The notes beneath the pieces are model-generated. The model was given only the letters and a program-made list of their open reading frames with translations. It searched no databases and was not told where the DNA came from. A DNA stretch of 64,000 nucleotides from NCBI RefSeq assembly GCF_900108365.1, contig NZ_FNWQ01000004.1, positions 186,001-250,000 on the forward strand, written 5' to 3'. Below are positions 42,283 through 51,019 of this stretch, piece after piece (positions within the stretch are counted from its first letter, which is position 1; every line of letters starts with the position of its first letter). A program made the position numbers and the translations under genes. The stretch comes from Chryseobacterium culicis (lineage in GTDB: Bacteria > Bacteroidota > Bacteroidia > Flavobacteriales > Weeksellaceae).

Positions 42283-43488
42283 CTACCGGCCAAATTTAAA
42301 ATATCTTGACAACGGGTGCTTTTTATTCTTCATAAACAGAGAAGCCATTGCCATGCCGGTTACTGAAAAGGTAATACCATTGCCTCCGAATCCCAGAACA
42401 AAATAAGAATTTTTAAATTTCTGATGTTCCCCAATATAAGGTAATCCATCCTGAGTCTCACCGAAAGTTCCTGCCCAGACAAAATCTGTATAAAAGTGGT
42501 AGTCTGGTTTTATGCTGTTCAGGTTCTTCAGAATCTCTTTTTCTTTTTTATGCAAAATAGCATCCCGCTTTTCCGCATCATAAAAATCTTCATCTCCTCC
42601 ACCTATAAGGAGTCTTCCGTCATCGGTAGTTCTCATGTAGATATAAGGATCATCAGTATTCCAGACTAATGTGCTGCTGATATTTTTAAACTTGTCCTTA
42701 TCAATTTCAGAAACAACCGCATAAGTGCTTTTGAGATTGACAAAGTTTTCTTTCAGTAAATTTTTACTTTCGTATCCTATACAGTAAATGATTTTTTTTG
42801 CTTTGATTTCAAATCCACTGTCTACAGTAATCAGATTAAAGCCTTTATGTTCTTTTACCTTTATCATTTCGGTCTTATCAAATATCTTCAGTCCCTTTTT
42901 TACATTATGCAAAAAAAGCTCATGAGCAAACTGAAAGGCATCAACACTGGCTCCCTGCCTGGATAAAATCCCACCATAAGTATTTTCAAATTCAAATTTT
43001 TCTACAATCTGCTCTGGTTCCAACCATTTTACTTCGAATCCATTACTCTTTCTTGCTTCATATTCTTTTCTCAGCCATTCCACATCTTTCTTTTTTGCGG
43101 CAAAGTATAATGATTTCTTTCTTTTAAAGCCGGCATTGGATTTAAGGAGTTTTGTAAGTTTTTCCAGGTTATCAATAGCATCACTACAGGCTTTATAGCT
43201 CATTACAGCTCCTTTTTCGCCTATTTTTTCTATCAGCTCATAGAGAGGAACATCTATTTCGTACTGCAGCATTGAGGTTGTGGCTGACGTGCTTCCGTTA
43301 CAAAGCTCTCTTTTATCAATAAGAACCGTTTTGTAGCCATCTTCTATCATCTGATGGGCAATAAGGCTTCCTGTAATACCTCCGCCTACAATGAGAACGT
43401 CACATTCTTCATTTGATTTTAAGGATGGATAAGATGCTAATAGTCCGTTTTTTAAAAGCCAAAAAGGTTCATTCGATTTCAGATTCAT
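42283..43488 (-). CDS. FAD-dependent oxidoreductase (DAO family)
   Basis: A 401 aa flavoprotein. The dinucleotide-binding motif 'VLIVGGGITGSLIAHQM' lies near residue 30, the DAO domain covers about 30-385, and a C-terminal block 'FVLGFGGNGITFSVTGM' near 370 contacts FAD. It oxidises an amine or amino acid (glycine oxidase/sarcosine oxidase relatives); the exact substrate is unknown. There is no signal peptide. It is monocistronic, convergent with the Crp/Fnr gene and divergent from the STAS-like gene. Confidence 0.88.
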   Translation of the reverse strand: MNLKSNEPFWLLKNGLLASYPSLKSNEECDVLIVGGGITGSLIAHQMIEDGYKTVLIDKRELCNGSTSATTSMLQYEIDVPLYELIEKIGEKGAVMSYKACSDAIDNLEKLTKLLKSNAGFKRKKSLYFAAKKKDVEWLRKEYEARKSNGFEVKWLEPEQIVEKFEFENTYGGILSRQGASVDAFQFAHELFLHNVKKGLKIFDKTEMIKVKEHKGFNLITVDSGFEIKAKKIIYCIGYESKNLLKENFVNLKSTYAVVSEIDKDKFKNISSTLVWNTDDPYIYMRTTDDGRLLIGGGDEDFYDAEKRDAILHKKEKEILKNLNSIKPDYHFYTDFVWAGTFGETQDGLPYIGEHQKFKNSYFVLGFGGNGITFSVTGMAMASLFMKNKKHPLSRYFKFGR

Positions 43489-43602
43489 ATTAATATTTTA
43501 CACTGAAAGTAACAATATTTATACCTTTTTTAACAAATTTTCATCAATTTATGGTGTAATTATTGTTATGCTTTTAAAATCAAACCACCAAAAATATTTA
43601 TT

Positions 43603-43983
43603 ATGATAACAATTATTCCAGAAGCTCCGGAGAATGTTGCAGCATTTAATGCAACGGGAGAAGTAACGAAAGAGGATTTTGAAAGATTGGTAATTCCGCG
43701 CGTAAAAGAGAAGGTAGAGCAATTCGGTGAACTCAACTATTTATTGTATCTGGATACCGAACTGGATAATTTTACGGTAGGAGCATGGCTTGAAGATTTA
43801 TTACTAGGCCTGAAAAACCTTGCCAACTGGAATCGGGCTGCCATCGTAACAGATAAGGAAGGCATACAGAATTTCACAAGTATTTTCAGTGTTCTGATGC
43901 CGGGAGAGTTTAAATCTTTCCCAAAGGAAAATTTATACAATGCCCTGTACTGGTGTAAAAATGGAGATGAAGTAGAGGCATAA
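43603..43983 (+). CDS. STAS/SEC14-like (SpoIIAA-like) domain protein
   Basis: A 126 aa protein whose start ('MITIIPEAPENVAAFNATGEVTKEDFERLVIP') and overall alternation of strands and helices match the SpoIIAA-like family (PF11964). It may bind a ligand or partner protein, but no kinase or sigma factor partner is adjacent. A strong terminator follows, convergent with the MFS gene. Confidence 0.85.
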   Translation: MITIIPEAPENVAAFNATGEVTKEDFERLVIPRVKEKVEQFGELNYLLYLDTELDNFTVGAWLEDLLLGLKNLANWNRAAIVTDKEGIQNFTSIFSVLMPGEFKSFPKENLYNALYWCKNGDEVEA

Positions 43984-43994
43984 AATTTATGTAT

Positions 43995-44031
43995 AAAAAT
44001 CGCCTGTTTCCGTTAGAAACAGGCGATTCTT
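43995..44031. terminator. Bidirectional terminator between STAS-like and MFS genes
   Basis: A perfect 13-bp stem AATCGCCTGTTTC / GAAACAGGCGATT with a 5-nt loop. Confidence 0.93.
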
Positions 44032-44059
44032 TATTAAATTCAATACTACATATATCCAA

Positions 44060-45259
44060 TTACTTATCACATGAGACACATTCTGCTGGTGCCTCTTCAT
44101 TTGGAGCTTTTGAACCATACAGATACATATATCTTACACTTATAGCCAACCCAATAAAGGTCATTGCCACTCCTACCAACGATGGATAATTGAATGAATA
44201 GCCATATTCTAAAGGAATTCCTCCCAGGAAAGCTCCCATTGCATTGGCAATATTAAATCCAGCCTGCATAAAAGCAGCGGCCATCATTTCACTTTTCGGG
44301 GCTGCTTTCATCATCATAATATTGATGGGTGAAGCGATAGACATGGATAAAGCTCCGCACATAAATGTAAGAACCAGTGCAATATTCTTATACTCTGCAA
44401 GGAAGAAAACACCTCCAAGAGCGATCATCATCAGGAAAATGAGAAGTGCACAGGTTTTTTCGGGACCCAATTTATCCGAAACAATACCTCCAACCAGATT
44501 TCCGACTACCATTCCTGCTCCGGCAAGAACCATTACATAAGCCATTTGGCTGCTTTTGATTCCTGCAACAACAGTCATTAAAGGTGTGATGTAACTTAAC
44601 CACGTGAAAAGTCCGCCAAATCCAATCGCTGTAATAGCCAACACCAGCCAGGACTGTTTATTTTTAAGAAACTTCAGTTCTTCCATAAAGTGGGTATTCT
44701 GGTTAGATTCCATTGCAGGAAGCCACAATTTCAAAAATAAGATGGCAAAAAGCCCGATCACCGCCACAATAGCAAAATACAGCCTCCAGTGAAAGGTATG
44801 TCCGATATAAGTAACCAGAGGAACCATGGCAAGATTGGCGACTGTGAGCCCTGTAAACATCATGGATATATAAAAAGCTTCCTTCCCTTTTCCTGCCATT
44901 CGTGAAGCCACTACCGTTCCTACTCCGAAGAACGCACCGTGAGGAAGTCCGGACATAAAGCGGATCACCAGCATACTGTTGTATCCCGGTGCAATAGCCG
45001 AAAGTGCATTAAATAAGGTAAAAAGGATCATAAAAGCCATCAGAACCTTTTTCGGAGGAAATTTTACGGAATAGCCAATCAGAATTGGAGCACCTATAAC
45101 CACCCCCATTGCGTAGGCAGAAATTAAATGTCCGGCTTGCGGAATAGTAATCTGCAGTGTTTTGGCTATATCCGGAAGTAATCCCATGACAGTAAATTCC
45201 GTAGTTCCTATCCCTAAACCACCAATAGCCAGCGGTATTATTCTTTTATCAATCTTCAT
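44060..45259 (-). CDS. MFS transporter (AraJ/drug efflux-like)
   Basis: A 399 aa inner-membrane transporter with about 12 TM helices. The motif A region is degenerate and the start ('IPLAIGGLGIGTTEFTVMGLLPDIA') is typical of the AraJ/YdhP (sugar efflux or chloramphenicol resistance-like) subgroup. It is divergent from an AraC-type regulator (183 bp apart), the likely controller. The C-terminus 'EEAPAECVSCDK' is hydrophilic. The substrate is unknown. Confidence 0.92.
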   Translation of the reverse strand: MKIDKRIIPLAIGGLGIGTTEFTVMGLLPDIAKTLQITIPQAGHLISAYAMGVVIGAPILIGYSVKFPPKKVLMAFMILFTLFNALSAIAPGYNSMLVIRFMSGLPHGAFFGVGTVVASRMAGKGKEAFYISMMFTGLTVANLAMVPLVTYIGHTFHWRLYFAIVAVIGLFAILFLKLWLPAMESNQNTHFMEELKFLKNKQSWLVLAITAIGFGGLFTWLSYITPLMTVVAGIKSSQMAYVMVLAGAGMVVGNLVGGIVSDKLGPEKTCALLIFLMMIALGGVFFLAEYKNIALVLTFMCGALSMSIASPINIMMMKAAPKSEMMAAAFMQAGFNIANAMGAFLGGIPLEYGYSFNYPSLVGVAMTFIGLAISVRYMYLYGSKAPNEEAPAECVSCDK

Positions 45260-45442
45260 TGTATCTAAATCTTTTTTTCTGAATTATTTTTTACAAATTA
45301 AGAGACAGCCTATCTCTTTTATTTTGAAAGTGCAAAATTCGATAGAAAGTTTGAATTTCACACCTCTTTCAATGATAAAAATTTGCTCCATATTAACCTT
45401 TTTATTTACATTTAAATTCAGAAAACATCAAATCAGAACAAA

Positions 45443-46342
45443 ATGAAAATCCAGAAAGAAATTATCGAATTTGAACAGGGAAAATCATTCAAGCTGTTTT
45501 CTCCTTCTCTGAAAAACTGTTTTTTCTGGCATTATCATCCGGAAATTGAACTGGTATATGTAGAGGCTGTGAACGGAATACGGCATGTTGGAAAAAACAT
45601 TTCCGGCTTTACAGACAGCGATCTGTTACTGATTGGTTCCAATGTACCTCATCTTAATTTCGACTACGGTATCCAGACGGAATGCAGACAGCTTGTTTTG
45701 CAGCTTCGTGAAAGTTTTCTGCAGGATATTATTCTTCCTGTCCCTGAATTTGAAAATATTAAAACCCTTTTGGAACGGTCATATCTTGGACTTTCATTTT
45801 ATGGAGAGACCAAAGAAACGGTAGTGCAAAAACTGCAGATCATTAAAGATAAAAATGCTTTTGAATCGCTGGTGGGATTGATTGAAATTTTGCAAATTCT
45901 CGCTGACTCTTCCGAAGTAAAAGAGCTGAATAAGGAAGATACCCGTATTAAATGGTTTTTGAATGATAAAATCAGAATGGGAACTATCTACGATTATATT
46001 CACGAAAACTACGACAGAAAACCAAACGTCAATGAAGTAGCCCGAATAGTCAGTCTGAGTACTCCTGCTTTCTGCCGGTATTTTAAAAAGCAGACGAATA
46101 TGACGTTTACAGATTTTGTCAACAATTACCGGATTAATCAGGCTAAAATATTTCTGCTGAAAGATCAGTCTGTTACGGAAGTCTGTTTTCAGGTGGGTTT
46201 TGAAAGCCTTTCTTATTTTAATAAATTATTCAAACAGCATACCGGGGAAACCCCTTCTGAGTTCAAGAAGAAACATTTCAGACCCATTGAAATCAATGGA
46301 AAGATTGCACCTATTACCAAGGAGACGGCTTGTAATAAATAA
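45443..46342 (+). CDS. AraC family transcriptional regulator
   Basis: A 299 aa regulator: N-terminal cupin-like ligand domain ('FFWHYHPEIELVYVEA', about 28-43) and a C-terminal AraC HTH pair (about 185-285; 'NVNEVARIVSLSTPAFCRYF' and 'SVTEVCFQVGFESLSYFNKL'). It is divergent from the MFS gene and presumably controls it in response to a small ligand. The end 'TACNK' is close to the second copy of the family B repeat. Confidence 0.93.
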   Translation: MKIQKEIIEFEQGKSFKLFSPSLKNCFFWHYHPEIELVYVEAVNGIRHVGKNISGFTDSDLLLIGSNVPHLNFDYGIQTECRQLVLQLRESFLQDIILPVPEFENIKTLLERSYLGLSFYGETKETVVQKLQIIKDKNAFESLVGLIEILQILADSSEVKELNKEDTRIKWFLNDKIRMGTIYDYIHENYDRKPNVNEVARIVSLSTPAFCRYFKKQTNMTFTDFVNNYRINQAKIFLLKDQSVTEVCFQVGFESLSYFNKLFKQHTGETPSEFKKKHFRPIEINGKIAPITKETACNK

Positions 46343-46409
46343 TTCGAGGAAAGTTATTTTATTTAAAATCTGTAAGCGGAGTAAAACGCGTTGTCAGTGA
46401 TATCTTGAC

Positions 46410-46490
46410 GGGTACTGTAAAGACCACCCCGGAAATGATAGAGGCCGTTATTGCACCGATTGCAGTTTCTGCTAACCAATCTCTGTCCAC
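46410..46490. repeat. Dispersed repeat, family B, copy 2
   Basis: GACCACCCCG followed by AATGATAGAGGCCGTTATTG. Compared with copy 1 (26196-26290), the two internal hairpins are missing. It lies directly before the lipA terminator, just as copy 1 lies next to the M13 terminator. Confidence 0.5.
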
Positions 46491-46496
46491 CTAAAA

Positions 46497-46530
46497 AAAC
46501 AAAAAACCGCTCATTGCTGAACGGTCTGTA
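46497..46530 (-). terminator. Terminator of lipA
   Basis: On the - strand ACCGTTC-AGCAAT-GAGCGGT, then TTTTTTGTTTTTTT. It differs from the M13 terminator at 26346-26383 by only a few bases. Confidence 0.85.
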
Positions 46531-46532
46531 TT

Positions 46533-47399
46533 TTAATGAATATGCTTTTCTGCGTGGTAAGAACTTCTTACCAGTGGAGAACTTTCAACGTGTCTGAAAC
46601 CAAGGCTTCTCGCAAAATCTCCGAACTCATCAAATTCTTCAGGAGTGATAAATTTCTTTACCGGAAGATGCTTTTTAGTCGGCTGCAGATATTGTCCAAG
46701 AGTGATGACATCTACGTTGGCATTTCTTATATCTTCAATGGTCTGGAAAACCTCATCTTTAGTTTCACCTAAGCCAAGCATAACTCCTGTTTTGGTTCTT
46801 CTCTGTCCTGCTTCTTTCAGGTATCTCAATACTTCAAGGCTTCTTTCATATTTTGCCTGAATTCTTACTTCTCTGGTCAGACGTTTTACAGTTTCCATAT
46901 TGTGAGAGATCACTTCCGGGGCCACTTCTACCAGTCTGTCAATATGTTTGGTGATACCCTGGAAATCAGGAATCAGAGTTTCCATGGTGGTTCCCGGTGA
47001 GATTCTTCTTACAGCATTCACGGTTTCTCCCCAAAGAATAGATCCCATATCTTTCAGATCATCACGGTCTACAGAAGTAAGAACGGCGTGTTTGATCTTC
47101 ATTAATTTGATGGATCTTGCCACTTTTTCAGGCTCATCCCAGTTGACATCAAGCGGTTTTCCTGTTTTTACGCCGCAGAATCCACAGCTTCTGGTACAGA
47201 TATTTCCTAAAATCATGAAAGTGGCTGTACCTTCTCCCCAGCATTCTCCCATATTCGGGCAGCTTCCGCTTTGGCAAATGGTATTTAATTTATATTTATC
47301 AACCAATGTTCTCAGCTCTCTGTAATTCTTTCCGGTAGGAAGTTTTACGCGGATCCATTTTGGTTTTTGAACGGTAGTGTCTTGAACTGAATTTTCCAT
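46533..47399 (-). CDS. lipA: Lipoyl synthase
   Basis: A radical-SAM enzyme that inserts two sulfurs into octanoyl-lipoyl domains to make lipoate. The 288 aa product carries both cluster motifs: the auxiliary cluster '[12 protein letters not shown]' (about 38-49) and the SAM cluster 'CTRSCGFC' (about 68-75). A final '[11 protein letters not shown]' block provides the Ser ligand of the auxiliary cluster. The length and motifs are normal. It is monocistronic. Confidence 0.97.
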   Translation of the reverse strand: MENSVQDTTVQKPKWIRVKLPTGKNYRELRTLVDKYKLNTICQSGSCPNMGECWGEGTATFMILGNICTRSCGFCGVKTGKPLDVNWDEPEKVARSIKLMKIKHAVLTSVDRDDLKDMGSILWGETVNAVRRISPGTTMETLIPDFQGITKHIDRLVEVAPEVISHNMETVKRLTREVRIQAKYERSLEVLRYLKEAGQRRTKTGVMLGLGETKDEVFQTIEDIRNANVDVITLGQYLQPTKKHLPVKKFITPEEFDEFGDFARSLGFRHVESSPLVRSSYHAEKHIH

Positions 47400-47514
47400 T
47401 TCTAAAATTGAAGTTCAAAGTTAAGGATTTTTTAATGGAAACCATCAACCGGAACTATTGATGAAATTGATCATTGAAATTTCCTTTGTATATTTATCTC
47501 CTCAAATTATTTTT

Positions 47515-48147
47515 ATGAGAAAAACATTGTTTCTTTTATTCGCGGCATGGGGAACACTTTGCCTTGCCCAAAAACAATTTCAGCCCGCAGGTTCCACCAT
47601 CATCGAAACGGTAGACGGAGATCTTGACGGTGATAAAATTCCTGAAAAAGTAATTATCTATAATACAAAGGATACAACTGATATGGGAAATATCCGCGAA
47701 ATTCAGATCCTGAAAAAAACAGGCGGAGCATGGACTGTGCTTGAAAAATCCAGAAATGCAGTGATGGAAAGCAGTGCCGGAGGAATGATGGGTGATCCTT
47801 ACGGAGAAACAAAAATAGAAAAAGGAATTCTGATCATTTCCCAAAACGGGGGAAGCAGCTGGAAATGGGATGTAACGGACAAATACAGGTTTCAGAACGG
47901 CCATTTTGAACTTATAGGAACTTCCGCAACTTCAGGAAGACCAGGCGACTACTGGAAGGAGGTGGATTTCAACCTTTCAACAGGACAGTTAAACTATTCA
48001 AAAGAGGTAGAAAATACAGCTGAATATGGTAAATCTTTAAAGGAAACCTATATTAAAAAAGGGCTGAAGATCAATTTACAGAACAGAAATCAGGAAAAGC
48101 AGCAAAAAATAGTTCTTCCAAAGACAAAAGAAGAAGTCTATTTCTAA
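47515..48147 (+). CDS. Secreted protein of unknown function
   Basis: A 210 aa secreted protein (signal peptide about 1-18, ending CLAQ). The mature part shows 'TVDGDLDGDKIPEKVIIYN', an FG-GAP/integrin-like or calcium-binding DxDxDG segment seen in VCBS-type proteins of Bacteroidota, and a beta-rich remainder. The ATG at 47515 starts the signal peptide; the frame extends upstream without a good start. The function is unknown. It is divergent from lipA. Confidence 0.8.
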   Translation: MRKTLFLLFAAWGTLCLAQKQFQPAGSTIIETVDGDLDGDKIPEKVIIYNTKDTTDMGNIREIQILKKTGGAWTVLEKSRNAVMESSAGGMMGDPYGETKIEKGILIISQNGGSSWKWDVTDKYRFQNGHFELIGTSATSGRPGDYWKEVDFNLSTGQLNYSKEVENTAEYGKSLKETYIKKGLKINLQNRNQEKQQKIVLPKTKEEVYF

Positions 48148-48164
48148 GTAATGTCTTTGAAATG

Positions 48165-48258
48165 TAAGTTTTAGCTAAAGCCTATTTGAATTTTAATTTT
48201 TAGCGAACGGGCTTCCTTCGTCTCCGCTCAGGATAATAGCCCATTTTCTATTGAATAG
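48165..48258. repeat. Dispersed intergenic repeat, family A, copy 2
   Basis: TTTTAGCTAAAGCCTATTTG, then CTTCGTCTCCGCTCAGGATA, then TCTATTGAATA, in the same order as the 9651-9770 copy. It fills most of the gap between the secreted-protein gene and the sigma factor gene. Confidence 0.7.
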
Positions 48259-48278
48259 TATGTATTAAGTTATTGAGC

Positions 48279-48839
48279 TTAATGATCATCAAACTCATTA
48301 TTCTTCAACAGTTCGGCTAAGACTTTTTTCGCCCGCATGACTCTTACTTTGGTATTGGCGACGGAAATTCCCAGCTCCTCGGCTATTTCTTTGATGCTTT
48401 TTTCTTCAAAAAATCTCAGTTTGATAATATCCTGATAGTTGGCATCCAGGGATTCTATTGTTTTAATGATTTTCTTTTGTTCTTCTTCGGAGATCAGAAG
48501 CTCTTCCGGGGATTTTGCATATTGATTTTTGACTTCATCAAGGTTTTCAACAGCATCCTCATTATCACGGTTTTTTTTTCTCCAAAAATCAATAACCGTA
48601 TTCTGGGCAATGGTCAGAATCCAGGTTTTAAACTGAAAATGAGGATCAAACATGTCCAGCTTCGACAATACTTTCGAAAAAACATTCACGGTGATTTCAT
48701 CGGCATCATTTTCATCTTTCACTTTTTTCATCACAAAAGAGAAAACATCCACCCAAAAAACATTAATGAGTTTAGTCTGGGCCTTCTGGTCTTTATCCTT
48801 GGCCTTCTGTATGAGCAGGAATAGCTGTTCGTCGTTCAT
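48279..48839 (-). CDS. RNA polymerase sigma factor, sigma-70 family (ECF-like)
   Basis: A 186 aa sigma factor with region 2 (about 25-90: 'DVFSFVMKKVKDENDADEIT', 'FQFKTWILTIAQNTVIDFWR') and region 4 (about 120-175: 'YQDIIKLRFFEEKSIKEIAE'). The ATG at 48839 (MNDEQLFLL) is the likely start. No anti-sigma gene is next to it, which is unusual for ECF factors, so its input is unknown. Confidence 0.92.
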   Translation of the reverse strand: MNDEQLFLLIQKAKDKDQKAQTKLINVFWVDVFSFVMKKVKDENDADEITVNVFSKVLSKLDMFDPHFQFKTWILTIAQNTVIDFWRKKNRDNEDAVENLDEVKNQYAKSPEELLISEEEQKKIIKTIESLDANYQDIIKLRFFEEKSIKEIAEELGISVANTKVRVMRAKKVLAELLKNNEFDDH

Positions 48840-48996
48840 TAATAACAAATATAGCGTATTTACGATGAAAAACAAAGGATAAAAGGCCAAGCTCTCCTAT
48901 TTTCAGGGTAGCCTTCAAAAAGTTTTTATGATCCTTTTGTTTAGATTTCTGCCCCATCGTCACATTGCTTTTTTTCCTTAATACTTCTGAATTTAC

Positions 48997-49004
48997 TATC
49001 TTTG
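48997..49004 (+). promoter_or_regulatory. -7 element of tyrS
   Basis: A perfect TAnnTTTG (TATCTTTG) 28 bp before the tyrS ATG. The -33 region has no good TTG. Confidence 0.55.
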
Positions 49005-49032
49005 CCTCTTAAAATTTTAAAGTTAAAAATCA

Positions 49033-50328
49033 ATGAATTCCTTTATAGAAGAACTGAAATGGCGTGGTCTGTTTGCCGATATGATGCCAGGAACCGATGA
49101 ACAACTGAATAAAGAGGTAACTACTGCATATATTGGTTTTGATCCTACAGCCGATTCTTTACATATCGGAAGTCTTATCCAGATAAAAATTTTAGCGCAT
49201 TTCCAGCTGCACGGCCATAAGCCGATTGCTTTGGTAGGAGGTGCTACAGGGATGATCGGAGATCCTTCCGGAAAGTCTGCTGAAAGAAACCTTCTGGATG
49301 AGGAAACTCTTTTACATTACGTTGACTGTTTACAGAAACAGCTTTCAAGATTCTTAAATTTCGAAGGAAATGAGCCTAACAAAGCTGAGCTGGTGAACAA
49401 CTATGACTGGATGAAAAATATCTCCTTCCTGGATTTTGCGAAAAATATCGGGAAAAACATCACGGTCAACTATATGATGGCTAAAGATTCTGTGAAGAAG
49501 AGACTTTCCGGAGAAGCAGGAGTTGACGGAATGAGTTTCACGGAATTTACTTACCAGTTAATTCAAGGGTATGATTTTCTTCACTTATACCAGAATAACA
49601 ATGTAAAACTGCAAATGGGAGGTTCTGACCAGTGGGGAAATATCACCACAGGAACAGAATTGATCCGTAGAAAAGCACAGGGTGAAGCTTTCGCATTAAC
49701 CGTTCCTTTGATTACAAAAGCAGACGGCTCCAAATTCGGAAAATCTGAAAGCGGAGAAAACTACTGGCTGGATAAAAAGAAAACTTCTCCTTACAAATTC
49801 TACCAGTTCTGGCTGAATGCTACAGATGAAGATGCGGAAAGATTTATCAAATTCTATACTTTCTTAGGAAAAGAAGAAATTGATGCTTTAATTGAAGCGC
49901 ATAAAACTGCTGCTCACGAAAGAAAACTACAAAAGAAACTGGCAGAAGAAGTAACCGTTTGGGTTCACGGAAGAGAAGAGTATGAAAAAGCACTGAAAGC
50001 TTCTGAAATCCTTTTCGGACGTTCTACAGCAGAAGATCTGGTAAGCCTTGACGAAGAAACCTTCCTGGAAGTTTTTGACGGCGTTCCTCAGAAAGAAATT
50101 GCAAAAGCAGATGTTCTGGGAATAAATATTGTGGATCTTCTATCCGAAATGTCTGGATTCTTAAAATCTAAAAGTGAAGCTCAAAGAGAAATTAAAGGGA
50201 ATTCAATCTCCGTAAATAAACAGAAAGTGAATGATACTTTTACAGCCAATGAAGGTGATCTTATTGACGGAAAATTCTTATTGCTTCAAAAAGGTAAGAA
50301 AAGCTACTTTATTGTAAAAGTAGATTAA
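49033..50328 (+). CDS. tyrS: Tyrosyl-tRNA synthetase
   Basis: A class I tRNA synthetase of 431 aa. It has 'LHIGSLIQ' (HIGH-like, about 46), 'KFGKSESGE' (KMSKS-like, about 236) and a C-terminal S4 RNA-binding domain (about 370-430; '[18 protein letters not shown]'). It is the bacterial TyrRS type with normal length. Convergent with the next gene across a strong bidirectional terminator. Confidence 0.97.
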   Translation: MNSFIEELKWRGLFADMMPGTDEQLNKEVTTAYIGFDPTADSLHIGSLIQIKILAHFQLHGHKPIALVGGATGMIGDPSGKSAERNLLDEETLLHYVDCLQKQLSRFLNFEGNEPNKAELVNNYDWMKNISFLDFAKNIGKNITVNYMMAKDSVKKRLSGEAGVDGMSFTEFTYQLIQGYDFLHLYQNNNVKLQMGGSDQWGNITTGTELIRRKAQGEAFALTVPLITKADGSKFGKSESGENYWLDKKKTSPYKFYQFWLNATDEDAERFIKFYTFLGKEEIDALIEAHKTAAHERKLQKKLAEEVTVWVHGREEYEKALKASEILFGRSTAEDLVSLDEETFLEVFDGVPQKEIAKADVLGINIVDLLSEMSGFLKSKSEAQREIKGNSISVNKQKVNDTFTANEGDLIDGKFLLLQKGKKSYFIVKVD

Positions 50329-50342
50329 TCTGAAAATACTAT

Positions 50343-50385
50343 AAAAAAACGGGCGCTGAGATGAATCTCAGCGCCCGTTTTTTCC
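50343..50385. terminator. Bidirectional terminator after tyrS
   Basis: A perfect 14-bp stem (ACGGGCGCTGAGAT and complement) with A- and T-tracts on both sides. Confidence 0.95.
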
Positions 50386-50400
50386 TAAATAAATTTAATA

Positions 50401-50820
50401 TTAAAATGTGTAGCTTGCAGAAGCTGATAAATACTGCCCGCTGGAGGTTCCTTCTTTTTTAAGCTCTCCGTCTACCCAGATCTGAACCTTCAAAGTAGCA
50501 GAAGCACCAGGGCCTACAGCACTCACAGCAACATTTGCACTGTATGCTCCCGGCTCTGAAGTAATTTCAGGACTGCTCCATGTTGATCCGCTAAGGCTTG
50601 ACGCTGTGGTAGGGTTGCCATCAATTCCGTATACTGCTACATCAATATTACTTCCTGAAGAAGCGATTGCTTTAAAAACCACTTTATGGCTTTTCCCTGC
50701 CCCATTTACATTATTGTCATCATTGTCTTTACTGCATGACGCTGTAAACCCGATAAGCATTGCTGCCAGTACTGCAACGAATGCGCCTCTTAACAGCTGA
50801 TTCATTCTCATTTTTTTCAT
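50401..50820 (-). CDS. Small MmpS-like lipoprotein, paralogue 1
   Basis: A 139 aa lipoprotein (AMLIGFTASCSKDNDDN) with a beta-sandwich-like mature part. The pattern 'VVFKAIASSGSNIDVAVYG', 'WSSPE' and 'LKVQIWVDGELKKEG' matches two other proteins nearby (53696 and 54437) and resembles the layout of mycobacterial MmpS-type accessory proteins (G-x-N, W-x-S, IxVDGxxx). It is divergent from a NarL-type two-component system. Function unknown; the MmpS resemblance is my inference. Internal ATGs at 50811 and 50805 are alternative starts. Confidence 0.75.
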   Translation of the reverse strand: MKKMRMNQLLRGAFVAVLAAMLIGFTASCSKDNDDNNVNGAGKSHKVVFKAIASSGSNIDVAVYGIDGNPTTASSLSGSTWSSPEITSEPGAYSANVAVSAVGPGASATLKVQIWVDGELKKEGTSSGQYLSASASYTF

Positions 50821-51019
50821 AATCTTTTTGTTTAAATTTTAATTACTATATTGAATATTCTATGATTCGTGATTGATGTTTGCAAAGCTATGAGCATCCT
50901 CCATGTGTATCAATCCGGAAAAACCAGTAATTTTTTCTACCTGAATACCGGTATTTTTTATCCTAATATTTTTAATTAAATTGAGCGTTTAAAAAAATAT
51001 TTTACAGAATTGATCCATA

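Noticed and set aside
46369..46494. An open stretch of 41 codons (SVSGVKRVVSD..., ANQSLST) between araC-type gene and lipA
   Set aside because: It lacks a start codon and overlaps the second copy of the family B repeat. It reads well by chance, so I treat it as repeat DNA rather than a gene remnant.
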